DNA from: Girardinichthys multiradiatus
Lineage: Eukaryota; Chordata; Actinopteri; Cyprinodontiformes; Goodeidae
Assembly: GCF_021462225.1 (NCBI RefSeq)
Contig: NC_061805.1
Location: forward strand, 52,313,496 to 52,377,495
Reading direction: 5' to 3'
DNA length: 64,000 bases
Part shown: positions 1 to 13,700 of the stretch, piece after piece
Layout of the letters: every line of letters starts with the position of its first letter
Numbering within the stretch: position 1 is the stretch's first letter
The notes under the pieces: model-generated
Databases searched by the model: none
What the model was told of the DNA's origin: nothing
What the model saw: the letters and a program-made list of their open reading frames with translations, nothing else
Made by a program: the position numbers and the translations under genes

Positions 1-561
1 ATAAAATTTGCATATGGGCCCCATTTGAGTCGGAAATGGGCCAAGAAATGGGCCCCAGGGGTGATTGCCCTCAGGTTACATGATGGCTCCAAATTAACTG
101 GGTTTGATGCAGGAGAACTTTAGGAGAAAACTGGAACCCAGTTTAAGCCTACATATAGGGCTTTATGATGGGTTGAAGTGAGTCAAATTAAATTCAGTTG
201 CCATCCAGACTGAGCAGAATTCAACTGGGGCCCACACACAACTATCCAACAGCGAATAAATGGAATACTCTATAAAAACTATTGGTAACAAGCCTCTGAA
301 AATATAGAATCACATTTACATTGAGCATCTGGGGAGTTTGAGCTCCAAGCAGTGGATGCTGACAGGTTCTGGTTCTGGTTATTAGAGTTGGGTGACAGAT
401 CAGAATAACCCAGTTTAATAAGTCCAAAGGATTTAAAGCCTCAGCTAAAAACAAAGCAAATCTTTGACAATAATGTCTACAATGAGGCTCTTAAAACAAA
501 CGATTCAGATAAAATCATAAGACTAGGTATCCCAGCATTCACTGCAGTCTCTGAGTCTCAC
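1..561. other. C5 intron 37, no further feature seen
   Basis: This stretch lies downstream of the last exon I can place. I looked for the Cys-rich start of the C345C region on the minus strand and did not find it. No repeat family was recognised. Confidence 0.5.
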
Positions 562-3500
562 CTTTGTCCTGAGGTTCTGTGACAGTTAACAGAGACTCTG
601 CAGCGCCAAGCACTCTGAACCTGGTTCTGACCCGGAATCCAACACACAGAAAGATGTCTGAGGGAACCTAAATTTCCAGCAGATGGAAACATAAATCAAC
701 CTTCTGGCGCATGTTGTTTAAAGAGCCGAGCAGAACTGAATGACTAATAAACTGAAGCAGTGGAATGGGCCAACCCGACTCAGCTACATGTTGGATATGG
801 AACAAACTGGACCCAGATTAATACTCACAGACGTCATCTGGATGATGACGGTGTCTCCTTGGAGCTCATAGTGGGAGATGACGGACTCGTCTTCATCACT
901 GAACTTCACAGGAGCATAAAGAAAAGGTCAACATGAATGGTAAATGGCCTGTACTTGTATAGTGCTTTATCAAGTCCCCAGAGACCTTCACACTACATTC
1001 AGTCATCCACCCATTCATCCACCCATCCACACACTGACAGTGGTGAACTACATTTTAGCCACAGCTGCCCTGGGGCAGACTGGCAGAAATGAGGAGCTAT
1101 GCGCCTCTGCTGGGTCTTGCTCTTCCACCAGAACAGGGATGGTTTACCCATGCTCTGCATGAGACACGGGTCCAACCCTTCAGGATCATCGAGGGGATTC
1201 AGACATTCAATTTCACACACAAGTTTATTCAGTCTTTTGCTGAGTAATTTTTTGTTTTGTACCTTTTGTTGCTTTTTTGTCCAAACCACATTTAATGCTG
1301 TTATGATGCTGTTGGAGGCATGAATATTTCTGTTGAGCTGAACTTGAAACCAGATATAGTTAATTTTGTTATTTTATAACTTAACTTTCAAATACCACAG
1401 TTACCTCAAAAACAATTAAAAGATAAAACTGTAAATGAAAATAAACCAACAGTAGCAACTTGAACTTAAACGAAAACAATAATCTATGTTGAGAAAATAA
1501 TATCCTTAAGACCTAATCATAGGTTTAACATTTAAAAGGCATTTAGAACGGAGTCACCTAAAGTACAAGAGTATATTACTCTGTTTAGTGGGAAACTTTA
1601 TGTGTATGTCATCTGTTGTCATCCATGATGAGAATCTCCAGTTCCACCACATCCCAAAGATGCTCTATTGGATTGATATCTGGTGACTGTGGAGGTCATT
1701 TGAGTCCAGTGAACTCATTGTCATGTTCAAGAAACCAGTCTGAGATGATTCGTGCTTTATGACATGGTGGGTTATCCTGCTGGAAGTGACCATCAGAAGA
1801 TGGGTACACTGTGGTCATAAAGGGATGAACCTGGTCAGCAACAATACTCAGGTAGGCTGTGGCGTTGACACGATGCTCAGTTGGTACTAAGGGGCCCAAA
1901 GTGTGCCAAGAAAATATCCCCCATACCATTACACCACCACCACCAGCCTGAACCGTTGATACAAGGCAGGATGGATCCATGCTTTCAAATTCTGACCCGA
2001 CCATCCGAATGTCGCCGCAGAAATCGAGACTCATCAGACCAGGCAACGTTTTTCCAGTCTTCTATGGTCCAGTTTTGGTGAGTCTGTGCGAATTGTAGCC
2101 TCAGTGTGGTCTTCTGCTGCTGTAGCCCATCCGCCTCAAGGTTCGACGTGTTGTGTGTTCAGAGATGCTCTTCTGCATGCCTTGGTTGTAGCGAGTGGTT
2201 ATTTGAGTTATTGTTGCCTTTCTATCAGCTGGAACCAGTCTGGCCATTCTCCTCTGACCTCTGACATCAACAAGGCATTTTCACCCACAGAACTGCTGCT
2301 CACTGGATATTTTCTCTTTTTCAGACCATTCTCTGTAAACCCTAGAGATGGTTGTGCGTTAAAATCCCAGTAGATCAGCAGTTTCTGAAATACTCAGACC
2401 AGCCTGTCTGGCACCAACAACCATGCTACGTTCAAAGTCACTTAAATCACCTTTCTTCCCCGTTCTGATGCTCGGTTTGAACTGCAGCAGATCGTCTTGA
2501 CCATGTCTACATGCCTAAATGCATTGAGTTGCTGCCATGTGATTGGCTGATTAGAAATTAGCATCGAAGAGCAGTCAGACAGGTGTACTTAATAAAGTGG
2601 CTGGTGAGTGTAGGTCCTGATGTTAAGTTCTGGCTCACCAGCGCCAGCAAAAATAACATGGTGGTTCTGAATATTTATAATGACATGATCTGTGATTAAA
2701 GTTCAATATGGAGTGAAACTGAATGTCTGAGAGGAATCATGATGCAGTGTGGCTTCAAGTTCCCACCTCTCCATCTGCTTCACCAGTTTCTCCTGTCTCC
2801 AAAACAAGCGTACCCATTGGTCAAAGGTCATGTGGGGGACCACACATTCTCCCATCAGGTTTGTTTTTAGAGATCACAACCTTTGCATGGAATTGACGTT
2901 CAGGCCCCGTTTTGTGTGTACGCCACATTTATAGATGAGACCCCAGAACATCATAAAAGACACTTCTCACCTGGGTCTGAATGATCTGGTACCATCAAGC
3001 AGATGCTACAGATCAATTAAAGTAAGGACCAATAGTTTCTATCCAACAGCTAAACTCAACACATCCGATGTCAAGTCAAGATATGAAGCAGGAGGGTAGG
3101 AACCATTCTGTGATGGCACTGATGGCATGGGGACTATAAAGATGATGCACAACATTGAGTATTGGGGAAGAAGTCTAAGATGCCTTAACTTAACGTGTGA
3201 ATCTGTGCAAACTGAGACACATTTACAAGTACCAGAGAGACAGCTGGTAAGGAAGCTTTTCATTCTGGATATTGTTGCTTCTAGGATGCAACCCCAGAGC
3301 TCATTGCTTGGTAGGGTGTGGTCCAAACATGTCTGATCACGAAATCTTGCTATGCTTGCCAGGCTTAGAACAGCTGTTAGAGAAATGTTTACGGTAAACT
3401 GTTTGTTGCTTATCGTCTTATTGAAAACATGATGTTTTACCAGTTTGTTGAGAGTTTATTTACGGCATCGTGAAATAATGAGAGTATTTCTTCTCAGCAA

Positions 3501-4707
3501 ATTTTACAACGTTTCTGTGAAAAACAAGACTATGGTTATGAAGGACTTGATAAATTTTGAAGATAATTTATTTGAAGTTTAATGCTGCTTTTTTGTTCAT
3601 TCAAGTTCATGGTGTTTTAGCTATCAATTCATTAACTTATTTAAACAAAGAACATACATATTCCTTCCACTATTCCAGATTTGGCTCTGTGTTTTCTTTG
3701 ATTTATAAAAGTTTTTCACCTGAAGCAATGACTGAAACATTTTGGGAAGTGCGCAGTCAGTATGAATGTGTGTACATGTTTTTATTGTATCTGTTTAGCA
3801 ATAAATAAATAATAAATAGTTTTTACATAAATTATTTATTGCTCATGCACAGACCAGATAGCTGTTTTCTCAATTACATTGGAATATGACAATGACAATA
3901 AAGGATGTTCTGATTCTATTGCAGCTGGATTTACCTGTCTCAGGTCCTCCAGGTAAGGTTCCACACCTGTGGGCAGCTGGATCTTCATCACAGTCAGAGT
4001 GGACTCTGTATACATCTCGTTTGGAGGAGGTTTGTACCTGAAACACAAAGTTCACAGCATCCACAACAAATCTCCTGCAGGATCTGAGACGACTGGTGGA
4101 GATTCTAGTGTCTTACTTCACACAGGCGACCAGATGAGGAGCCTGCTTGGTTGAATCTGAGGAGGAAAGGAAGATCAGGAGGTGAAGGAGCAGAAATGAT
4201 CAAAGTGAAGTGTTTCTTCAAATCCAGCAGAAAGACATACTGCTGGAGACGTCAGGTCCGACAATCTCGATGGTGAGATCAAAGTTACATCTGGTCTGCG
4301 TGGACGCGGTAGTCTGATAGTAAACCGTCTTTAGCTAGAAACATAGAAAGGACTGTTACTGGGAGGACATTTCACCAGTAAGTTAACCACTAAAAGCCCC
4401 ACCCACCTTAACGCTGGACACACCCCTCCCATAACCTGTGGATACGATGATGTCATCACTCTTTGATATCTTTGTCAGAAACAGAAGAAGAAATAAAGTC
4501 AGGGACCTTGTTGAAGGTGCTGACCCATCTGTCCTGAAGTTGCTTCTGTTTTACCTGGATGGGCGTGGCCACAGGTCGGCTTAGGCTCAGCTGGACTCGC
4601 TCCAGGGCTCCTTTCCTGGTGTAGCGGATGTTGATGTCCTGGTTGAGCGTGGCGCGAGGGACTATCCTGCTGTACTCTGTAATGGCCTCCAGAGTCAACA
4701 CTACGTC
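562..4707 (-). CDS. c5: C5 exons 31-37: second CUB part and MG8
   Basis: Exons: 4555-4707, 4407-4469, 4241-4334, 4117-4156, 3935-4037, 829-903, 562-667 (residues 1301-1511). Exon 31 has [12 protein letters not shown] and [13 protein letters not shown]. Exon 32 has [16 protein letters not shown]. Exon 35 has [18 protein letters not shown]. Exon 36 ends [10 protein letters not shown]. Exon 37 starts [13 protein letters not shown] and ends at EPQDK. These align in order with human C5 from about residue 1290 to 1510. The donor after exon 37 is GTGAGA at phase 1, so at least one further exon is needed to the left. I see no convincing exon in 1-561. Confidence 0.9.
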
Positions 4708-7700
4708 CTGGCATCAAACCACCAGAGAAGAAGACGATGAAATTGAATTCTGTGTATGAATCTGTGTGTGCTCGTCGGAAGAACCAAGACATTTAGTCTG
4801 TTTTTCAGTCTGACACGACCATTCAAAGGAAAGTTTGCAGTTTGGAAAGAATGAGATCAAGTTTACCTTGATGGAATAGAGACCTTCTCCATAGTGCTGA
4901 TCCTGAGTCAGCCAGGTCATGATGGGGTTGGCATAATGGATCCGCCCCTTAAACAGAGATCAAGAAACCAGTCCAGTTTAAATTATTCAATCATTATTAC
5001 TGAAGTAGCAGTGTCCTCTAGAGGCTGAGACAACAACTGCAGAAATGCTACCCTCTACAGGCAGAGACAGGGACTACAGAAATATTAAAGTGCATCTATC
5101 CACAGAACATGTGGAGAACCTCCAGCAGAAACATATGACCTCCACTACAGCAATCAGCTGTTTTTACTGTTTTTACTATAGATCCACAACAAGATTTCCA
5201 TTTAAAGTCTGCTGGGGATTTCCTGTTTCTTAAATCATTGAAGCAAAGAAACTGTCAAACTGCTTTTGATAACTTGATCTACCGCCTTAATTTAATTTAT
5301 TTATTTTCATTACCTGTCTACTTTTCACTGTTTGTGCATGGAATAGTTACACACAGCTGAAATGTTATTTCCCCATAATGATGTATATTTTTTCTGCTCC
5401 TATAAAAGAGAAAGTTTCTAATTTTGCTGTTTAGACTCTGGTTTTGAAGATCACCAATTAACTTCATCATCAGTGCCACCCATGTGTAAAACCAAAAGAT
5501 AACTCCTACTGATAAGATAAACTATCGTATTTTAATGTTTGTGCATGTTCAGAGTATTCAGACGTATGTTATGGTCGGGTTACAGAAGGAGGTTTGTTAC
5601 TTCTATTGGCGGTTCACCCCATGTTCTAAAGGTGGACCTCTCTTGAAATACTGCCCTCTACAGGAAGTATCCAAAAACTTTAAATTTAAAAGGTTTGAAC
5701 AGAGTTATGAAGACAAAGACGCACCTTGAGCAGCATAGTCAGCAAGACATACGCTGTTGTCTCCACTGTCTGACCACTGGATTTATCAGGCTTCACCCAA
5801 TCAGCTGTCACGCTGGACTCCTGCCAGTACCGGAGCACAACTGGGTTACCTGGACACACATATAACCACCAGTTTAAATCCTTCCGTTCTGAGGACACCA
5901 TGTTCAAGATTCAAGATTCTTTATTGTCATTATGTCACCATAATGAAATTTAGCTGAGACCCGGCTCAAAAAATACACATGTAGGTTAATTTAAAAACAC
6001 TTCTAGAAGTAGAGAACATACAGGGGTTGGACAATGAAAGTGAAACACCTGTCATTTTAGTGTGGGAGGTTTCATGGCTAAATTGGACCAGCCTGGTAGC
6101 CAGTCTTCATTGATTGCCCATTGCACCAGTAAGAGCAGAGTGTGAAGGTTCAATTAGCAGGGTAAGAGCACAGTTTTGCTCAAAATATTGAAATGCACAC
6201 AACATTATGGGTGACATACCAGAGTTCAAAAGAGGACAAATTGTTGGTGCACGTCTTGCTGGCGCATCTGTGACCAAGACAGCAAGTCTTTGTGATGTAT
6301 CAAGAGCCACGGTATCCAGGGTAATGTCAGCATACCACCAAGAAGGACGAACCACATCCAACAGAATTAACTGTGGACGCAAGAGGAAGCTGTCTGAAAG
6401 GGATGTTCGGGTGCTAACCCGGATTGTATCCAAAAAACATAAAACCACGGCTGCCCAAATCACGGCAGAATTAAATGTGCACCTCAACTCTCCTGTTTCC
6501 ACCAGAACTGTCCGTCGGGAGCTCCACAGGGTCAATATACACGGCCGGGCTGCTATAGCCAAACCTTTGGTCACTCATGCCAATGCCAAACGTCGGTTTC
6601 AATGGTGCAAGGAGTGAAAATCTTGGGCTGTGGACAATGTGAAACATGTATTGTTCTCTGATGAGTCCACCTTTACTGTTTTCTCCACATCCAGGAGAGT
6701 TACGGTGTGGAGAAGCCCCAAAGAAGCGTACCACCCAGACTGTTGCATGCCCAGAGTGAAGCATGGGGGTGGATCAGTGATGGTTTGGGCTGCCATATCA
6801 TGGCATTCCCTTGGCCCAATACTTGTGCTAGATGGGCGCGTCACTGCCAAGGACTACCGAATCATTCTTGAGGACCATGTTCATCCAATGGTTCAAACAT
6901 TGTATCCTGAAGGTGGTGCCGTGTATCAGGAAGACAATGCACCAATACACACAGCAAGACTGGTGAAAGATTGGTTTGATGAACATGAAAGTGAAGTTGA
7001 ACATCTCCCATGGCCTGCACAGTCACCAGATCTAAATATTATTGAGCCACTTTGGGGTGTTTTGGAGGAGCGAGTCAGGAAACGTTTTCCTCCACCAGTA
7101 TCACGTAGTGACCTGGCCACTATCCTGCAAGAAGAATGGCTTAAAATCCCTCTGACCACTGTGCAGGACTTGTATATGTCATTCCCAAGACGAATTGACG
7201 CTGTATTGGCCGCAAAAGGAGGCCCTACACCATACTAATAAATTATTGTGGTCTAAAACCAGGTGTTTCAGTTTTATTGTCCAACGCCTGTGTGTACATG
7301 GAATTTAGCAATACTAAATACCATATACTACATTGTGGCAATGAAGTATTTGGTATTTACATAAAGTGCAGCTTGTGCTGAATCAGTCTGAGATGAACTG
7401 CTGGTTTGTTTGATTGTCAGCAGAGACGTTTAGTGTCTGCCTGCAGAGGGACAACGGCCTTCACTGCTTTGGGAACGAAACAGTTTCTGAGTCTATTTGT
7501 TCTTGCTGTGATGTTCCTGAATCATTTTACTAACAGAAGTGGGACAAACAGTGCATTTCCCAGGTGGATGTGGTCTCTAGTAATGTTTCTGGCTCTTTTC
7601 TGGACTCGTGCTGCATAAATCGAGTCCCGATCCAGTAGACGACATCCCACAATCCCCTGTGCTGTCCTCACCATCCGTGCTAAGTCCTTTCTCTCCTGTG

Positions 7701-10700
7701 TCGTGCAGCTCCTATACCTCACTGTCACGCTGAGGCACACGATGCTTTCAGTTGTGGTTCTGTAAAAGTTTCTGAGCAGCGGAGTAGAGGGTCCAGTCCG
7801 TTTTAGCTTCCTGAGAAATTAGAGCCATTGTTGGGCCTTCTCAGTCCAGGAGAGGTCAGATAAGATGTGAAAGCTCAGGAACTTAATGCTGTCCACACGC
7901 TCCACCACCTCCACCTGTATGCAGAGAGAAGCTTGTTCAGTCCTCCTGGACCTCCTGTAATCCACTATGACCTCTTTGGTCCTGCTGGTGTTCAGGGTGA
8001 GGATGTTCCTGGAGCATCACTGGGTTAGGTTGTGGACCTCCTGTCTCTAGTGGGTTTCATCATTATTAGATATGAGACCCACCACAGTGGTGACGTCTGC
8101 AAACTGCACAACCATGTTGGTTTTGTGAATAGCAGAGCAGTCGTGTGTGAATAGGGTGAAGAGGGCAGGGCTGAGAACACAACCCTGCGGCGTGCCTGTA
8201 TTGAGGTTCAGTGAATAAGTAAACCAAGGTTGTGGAGCTTCATGGGCAGCATGTCAGGAAGGACGGTGTTAAAGGCTGAGCTGAAGTTCACAAAAGGCAT
8301 TCTAACATAGGTGTTAGGGTGCTGCAGGTAAGTCAGAGCCATGTGAGCGTCCTCTGTGGAGAGATTCTCCCTGTAGGTGAACTGCAGGCTGTCCAGGCCA
8401 GCAGGGATAGTATCCTTCATGTTCTTCAGGAAGATCCTTTCAAAGCCCTTCATGATGACCGGGGTCAGAGCAACAGGATGGTAATCATTAAGGCTGGTGA
8501 TGGTTGATTTTTTTGGGCATAGACATAATAGTGGAGGACTTCAGTCAGGCAGAGACCATGGAGAGCTGCAGGGAGAGGTTGAAGATGTCCAGAAAAACTC
8601 CTGCAAGTTGGTCAGCACATGATTTTAGCGTCCAACGTGACACCATGTCTGGATCTGCAGCCTTGTTGATGTGATCTTCCTCATAATGGAGGTCACTTGG
8701 AGCATTTGCTGGACGGGAGTTTGGTGCTGCACCTCCGGCTGAGGTGGGTGCAAAGAAGCTGTTTAATGTATCAAGGAGAGCATGGCTGAGCTGCTGGTCA
8801 CTCTGCTTATAAGCTGTGGTGGATCTGATGCCTCTCCACAGACTGCGTGGGTTGTCGTTGTTGAATTGCTCCTCGGTGCCCTGCTTGTACCCTTGCCTAA
8901 CCTGCTGGATGCCCTTTCTCAGTTTTCTCCAGGTCCTGCTGCAGGACAGTTGGTCACCTGATCTGTAAGCTGCGTCCAGAGCTCTTAGCAGGCTCCACAC
9001 TGTGTCGTCTGCCCATAGTTTCTAGTTAGGAAGACCCTGGTTGTTTTTGTGGGTAGGACAGCACTGATGATGTGTGTTTCTCCGGGTCAACGCCCCCTTT
9101 AAACACTCCCCAGTCTGTGTGCTCAAAGCAGTGCATGTAGATGTTCTGTATATTCCTGGACGTTTGCCTTACACAGATGGTGTCATGCCAACATAAAAAC
9201 AGCCTATGAGAACAGATGTTTTATTAGACAATAAAAATCAGAAAAGAAAAATATTCAAACTAAAATAAATGGAGATTTATTCAGTTTTCATTTATCATTT
9301 AAAAAATGATTGGTTCATTTTAACATCACCTTTCTGTCGAGCCTGTTGCTCCAGGTAGTAGATCAGCTCCGTCACCTCCAAGCTGTCCGGGTCCTGAAGA
9401 GTCAGAGCGTAGGTCGCCAACGCACGCACGTACATGCTCTTCACATTCATGGCATGCTGGGTAAGGTAGTTTGTTGCAGCACGCTTGCTGTTCTCATGGG
9501 ACTGAGATGGAGGAAAGAAAAGGAGATGACAGGAGATAATTTTGTGGCGATTTTTATTGCCCTCCTCACAGAGCAGCACCCTGGAAAAACTGTGAAAAAA
9601 ATCTTTGAAATAAATTAAGCTTTTATTGCAGCAGCAGCATCTCACAATGACAATTCAAATAAAAACTCCGACCTTTAATTAGAGTTGATTCATGGGAGAA
9701 TAGAGTTGGGTAAAACTGACTCTTTTAAAATAAATTAATCTGAAGTAATGTTGTAAGTTTAGGAAGTTTTAAAAAATAACTTCCTGTTTTCCTGGGGCAT
9801 AAACATGACATGACACAAGTGAGCATTTCTCCCAAAGACACATGCCCTTTGATAAGACAGATGAGTGTTGATCTTCATAAGACAGAAAATAGCTACAACA
9901 AAATATCTACTTTCTTTAACCTGTTGATATCTGCAGTCGGAGCAACGATTAAAACATTGCTCCGACTGCAGGATATTAATCCAAACATGTGGCCACATGT
10001 ACACAGAAATGGTTCAACAGACAAAAAAATGAACCGTCGTCCGTGGCCAGACCGTCCCCAGACTTGATCCAGATGTTTGTGGAGTCAATCATCTCAGTTA
10101 GTCTTACAAGGGATTACAAACCAGTGAGTTCTTACTTGGAGCTGTAGGATTGGGTTTCTGATGCTCGTTGCTCGGTTTAAGGCCATCAGCACTAAGGATG
10201 TCACATAAACCGATTGGTCCACTTTATCAACCCCTTCCACCTGAGAAGACAGTGGCAGACAGTGGTTTTACAGTCTTTCTCCTGATCCTGTGAGGTTTTA
10301 CATGAGAAATCACCCTAGCAGAGCCTGACTGACCATGAATCTGCTGTGTTTGGATTTAGATCTTTCAATGAAGGATCCATCGTCCTGTTGAGTTTTGCGG
10401 ATCAGCCAGCTAACAGAGTTTGAGAGAGACTGATGGTCCACAGGGACAAATGAGTTGGACAAAGACAGAGTCCTGACCACCTCAGCGGTGACCCTGGCAG
10501 ACAGCGCAGAGGGACAAAATGTCACTGGTGTACAGGATGTTGAGCAATCAGTCCAAAACCAGCAGAGATAAAGTCTCCACCAGCAAACAGTTTGTAGATA
10601 AATCCATTCAAACATTTCACTGGAAAATCCAACTAGAGCTGAATAAAGTAAAGGATTTGAATGACTGGTCTGCTGCTAAAGTTTGTAAGTTACTCTTTAG

Positions 10701-13700
10701 TTAGATTTAGTTCAGACTCCAGTAAAAGTATTCAGGTTGTACCCTGTGCTTTCCCATCCAGAACCATCAGAAATAAAACCATTTTATTTTCCAAACAACC
10801 AGAAACTGCTCAGGTCAGCTTTACCCCAGTTTTAACAACGATCACTTTGCTTCTCACCTTTCCAGACATAATCAAATTTTCACATTAAGGTTAGAGACAT
10901 GAAATAAAACCTAAATGAATAACTCAACAGAGCAGCCAATCTCAGCACAAAAAATCTAAACTGGGCCTCCACAGGCTAAGGACAGGACTTTATCGAAGAG
11001 CCTCCCTATTTCTCCTAACTGTGATCAGTCCTACTGCTGCCTGTTGCGGGGAGGATGTTGACTGTTCAGGACTACTCTATAGAAACCCCACTTACAGGCT
11101 CCCCTTTAATCACATTTGTTTTGTTTTGTTGGTCAAGATCTGCAAGACACTGATGGATTTTACAGTTTGTTAGTTCTTTAGGAGAGTTTGAGGGTTTTGG
11201 TTCACGAACAGGGTGCTGGGTTCAGTCTTCATCCACATGCTGTAGCTGGAGTCTCCATTCATGAAAGACGTGAGGGCCACCTGACCTGAAGACACAGATA
11301 GAGAAAACTGAGAGTTAAACCATCATTAACTAAAATCTAAATCGGTATCGACTCCTTAGCAGCTCCCCACCATCTTTGATCTTCTGCTTCAGCTCATCTG
11401 AGTTCTTCTCAATGTCTGCTCCCAGCACATCCCAGATGCCCTTCGTCTCCAGGTACTGGTATACCTGGATGAGTGGGAGAAGCCTCTCAAGCTCTGCTAT
11501 TACTGACCCAGGAGGAAGGCTGAGGAGCTGTTTGAGGCCTTTTGGGTCTAGTAGGACTGATACTACTTCGCCTGGAAGCTCACCTGATTCACCAGAACAA
11601 ATATTTTTAATCAGACCATTTCTGCAGAGCCTTGAGGAACTTTGGCAGGCAGCAGTTTCGTTCCCTATCTCACCATTGATGGTCAGCACTCTCACCACAT
11701 CAGAGTTGGGAACAATGTTTTCTGGCAGGATGTTCTTCAGTGTCACAGTCCGTTTTTCTGAACCTGCATCACAATTCAAGACAGATAGACACAGGTGAGG
11801 TGTCCTTGGAGATGATGAGTGTGAGGATTTGAGAAATTAGTGATGAGGGACTGTGGTAAGCCAGGATGGAGTCCACTTACCGTAGAGTCCCTGAGGATCA
11901 AGTCTTCCCCCAGAGTTCACCTCCTGCCTCAGTCCTTCAGGCTGCAAACACAACAAAAGAAGACTAGAGACTGGTTTTACTAATTAAGACTGATGAAGAT
12001 GCTAATGAAAGTGCTTGGGTTCGATGATCCATCGTTTGGCACTCAGTTTTCTATTGGTTAACGGGTGTGATTCTGTCTTTGAGTTTGTGGGATTTATCTG
12101 ATTCAATGACGCAGAGAAACCCTGAGCAACCAGCTCGAGTCCAGACCAAAGGTCAAACCTTCCAGATTTGTTCACAAGTGAAACATTTATGTTTTACTGC
12201 AAATTTGTTTAAAGAAGCAAACTCCAAAATCAAAAAATTTGAAGTTTGACTAAGGTTTGGTTTGTTTTACTATGGAAACAAAAGGAGAGTGATTTATGAT
12301 CCGACTGTGTTCAGGTGGTCTTTTCTCTGTCACCTTTGCCAGCTGATCCTTGGATGCTGGACCTTACTGACACAATTAAAACCTTGTGATTTCTGATTGG
12401 ACAGTTTGATTTTTGACTATTTCTTCAACATTCAGTTTAAAGTTTAAAGATTCAGCACTCATTCTTTCAGTCATCGAGGATGTAATGTTCAATGAAACAA
12501 CAACTACTTTTACAGCTGACAGAAAATGACTGGAAGGCTGGAAAATACAAAAGATTGTCTGGTTCTAAGCTAAACTGGTTCAGATCTTATTTGCCTGACA
12601 GGTATTACTCTGTGACCGCTGGAGAAAGGCACTTGCCCCACTGCAACCCTGCAAGGATAGGCGGTAAGATTAATGCTATTTCGGTACCTCTTTAATAGAC
12701 CGTCTGGTCAGATGGGGAAAGATAATTTATCGGTGGCCTCTTTATGCAAATCCCATGTTAAATATTTTACTCATAGTTTACATACCACCACTCGCAGCAT
12801 CTTCTTCACAACATCTTTGACTGCTGCCGGGGTTGTCAGTGAGAAGGTTAGCATGTGTTCTCCAGGCTCCAGACCCAGCAGGGTAAAGGTCACTTTGCCC
12901 ACCCCACCTGCAGGGAGGTGGCTCCAGGTGCAGGCCGTGGTGTGTTGTCCTGCGTTCCCTGCGGTCGGCTGGGACTTTAGCAGACAGAGCGCCGGACCGG
13001 CCGTCAGAGTCACACAGTACTGAGGGTTGAAAAATACTATAAATTAGAGCGATGGTACATTGTGTTCCCCATGTAGGCAGTTTCTGTGCTCTCTGTGGTA
13101 CTCCTGCAGCTGTCTTGTTGAATTTTGTATTTAAATTGAAAAATATTTTAAAAGTGTGTTAATTCACCCATGGTCATTAAACAGAAACAGTTTTTACTTA
13201 ATCTCATCATAAGCATTTGAGCATTTCTTATGGGATGAGTAATTAAACTAACTTTGATGGTGTCTTCCTGCAGGTTGTATACAGAGCCCTGTAGCTCTAG
13301 CTGTTCTCCTCGGACCACCTGATAGGGCAGTGGGACATCTATACTGAGCGGCAGATTGACAGACACCTCCACGGGATCAGCCACACACATTCCTGATGGG
13401 AACACAACCAGATTCATTCATTCAGGCTGCAGGCTTTTAGTCAATTCTACAGAAACTGTAGAGGGCCCGAGTCCTTCAAAGGGAATCAAGAAGGTTGGTT
13501 TGAAGTGACAACAGGTGACAGAGTGTGGAAGAAAGAAGGTGACAGTGGAGTTCAGGAGATGGAAGAAGAAATGAAACATACCACCCTCCGGAGACATTTC
13601 AATGGCTTTTACCACCCAGGTTGTCAGAGAGTCCGGCAGAGGCCTGGTGACAGACAGCTGGCCTGACCTGAAGACACAAACAAAGATGGGATGTCTGTTT

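Larger units (their letters stand above)
5903..9180 (-). mobile_element. Decayed non-LTR retrotransposon (Rex1/CR1-like), interrupted by a Tc1
   Basis: Reading leftwards on the minus strand: a connector region near 8,545-9,000 ([12 protein letters not shown], then [17 protein letters not shown]), reverse-transcriptase motifs at 8,208-8,453 ([23 protein letters not shown]), and the C-terminal segment at 7,522-7,740 ([15 protein letters not shown]). The 3' end has a TTCAAGATTCAAGATTCTTT segment at about 5,908-5,927, typical of Rex1-type tails. The copy has frameshifts and is dead. The 1.27-kb Tc1 at 6,021-7,290 is inserted near its 3' end. It occupies C5 intron 28. The right boundary is uncertain by about 100 bp. 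Confidence 0.75.
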
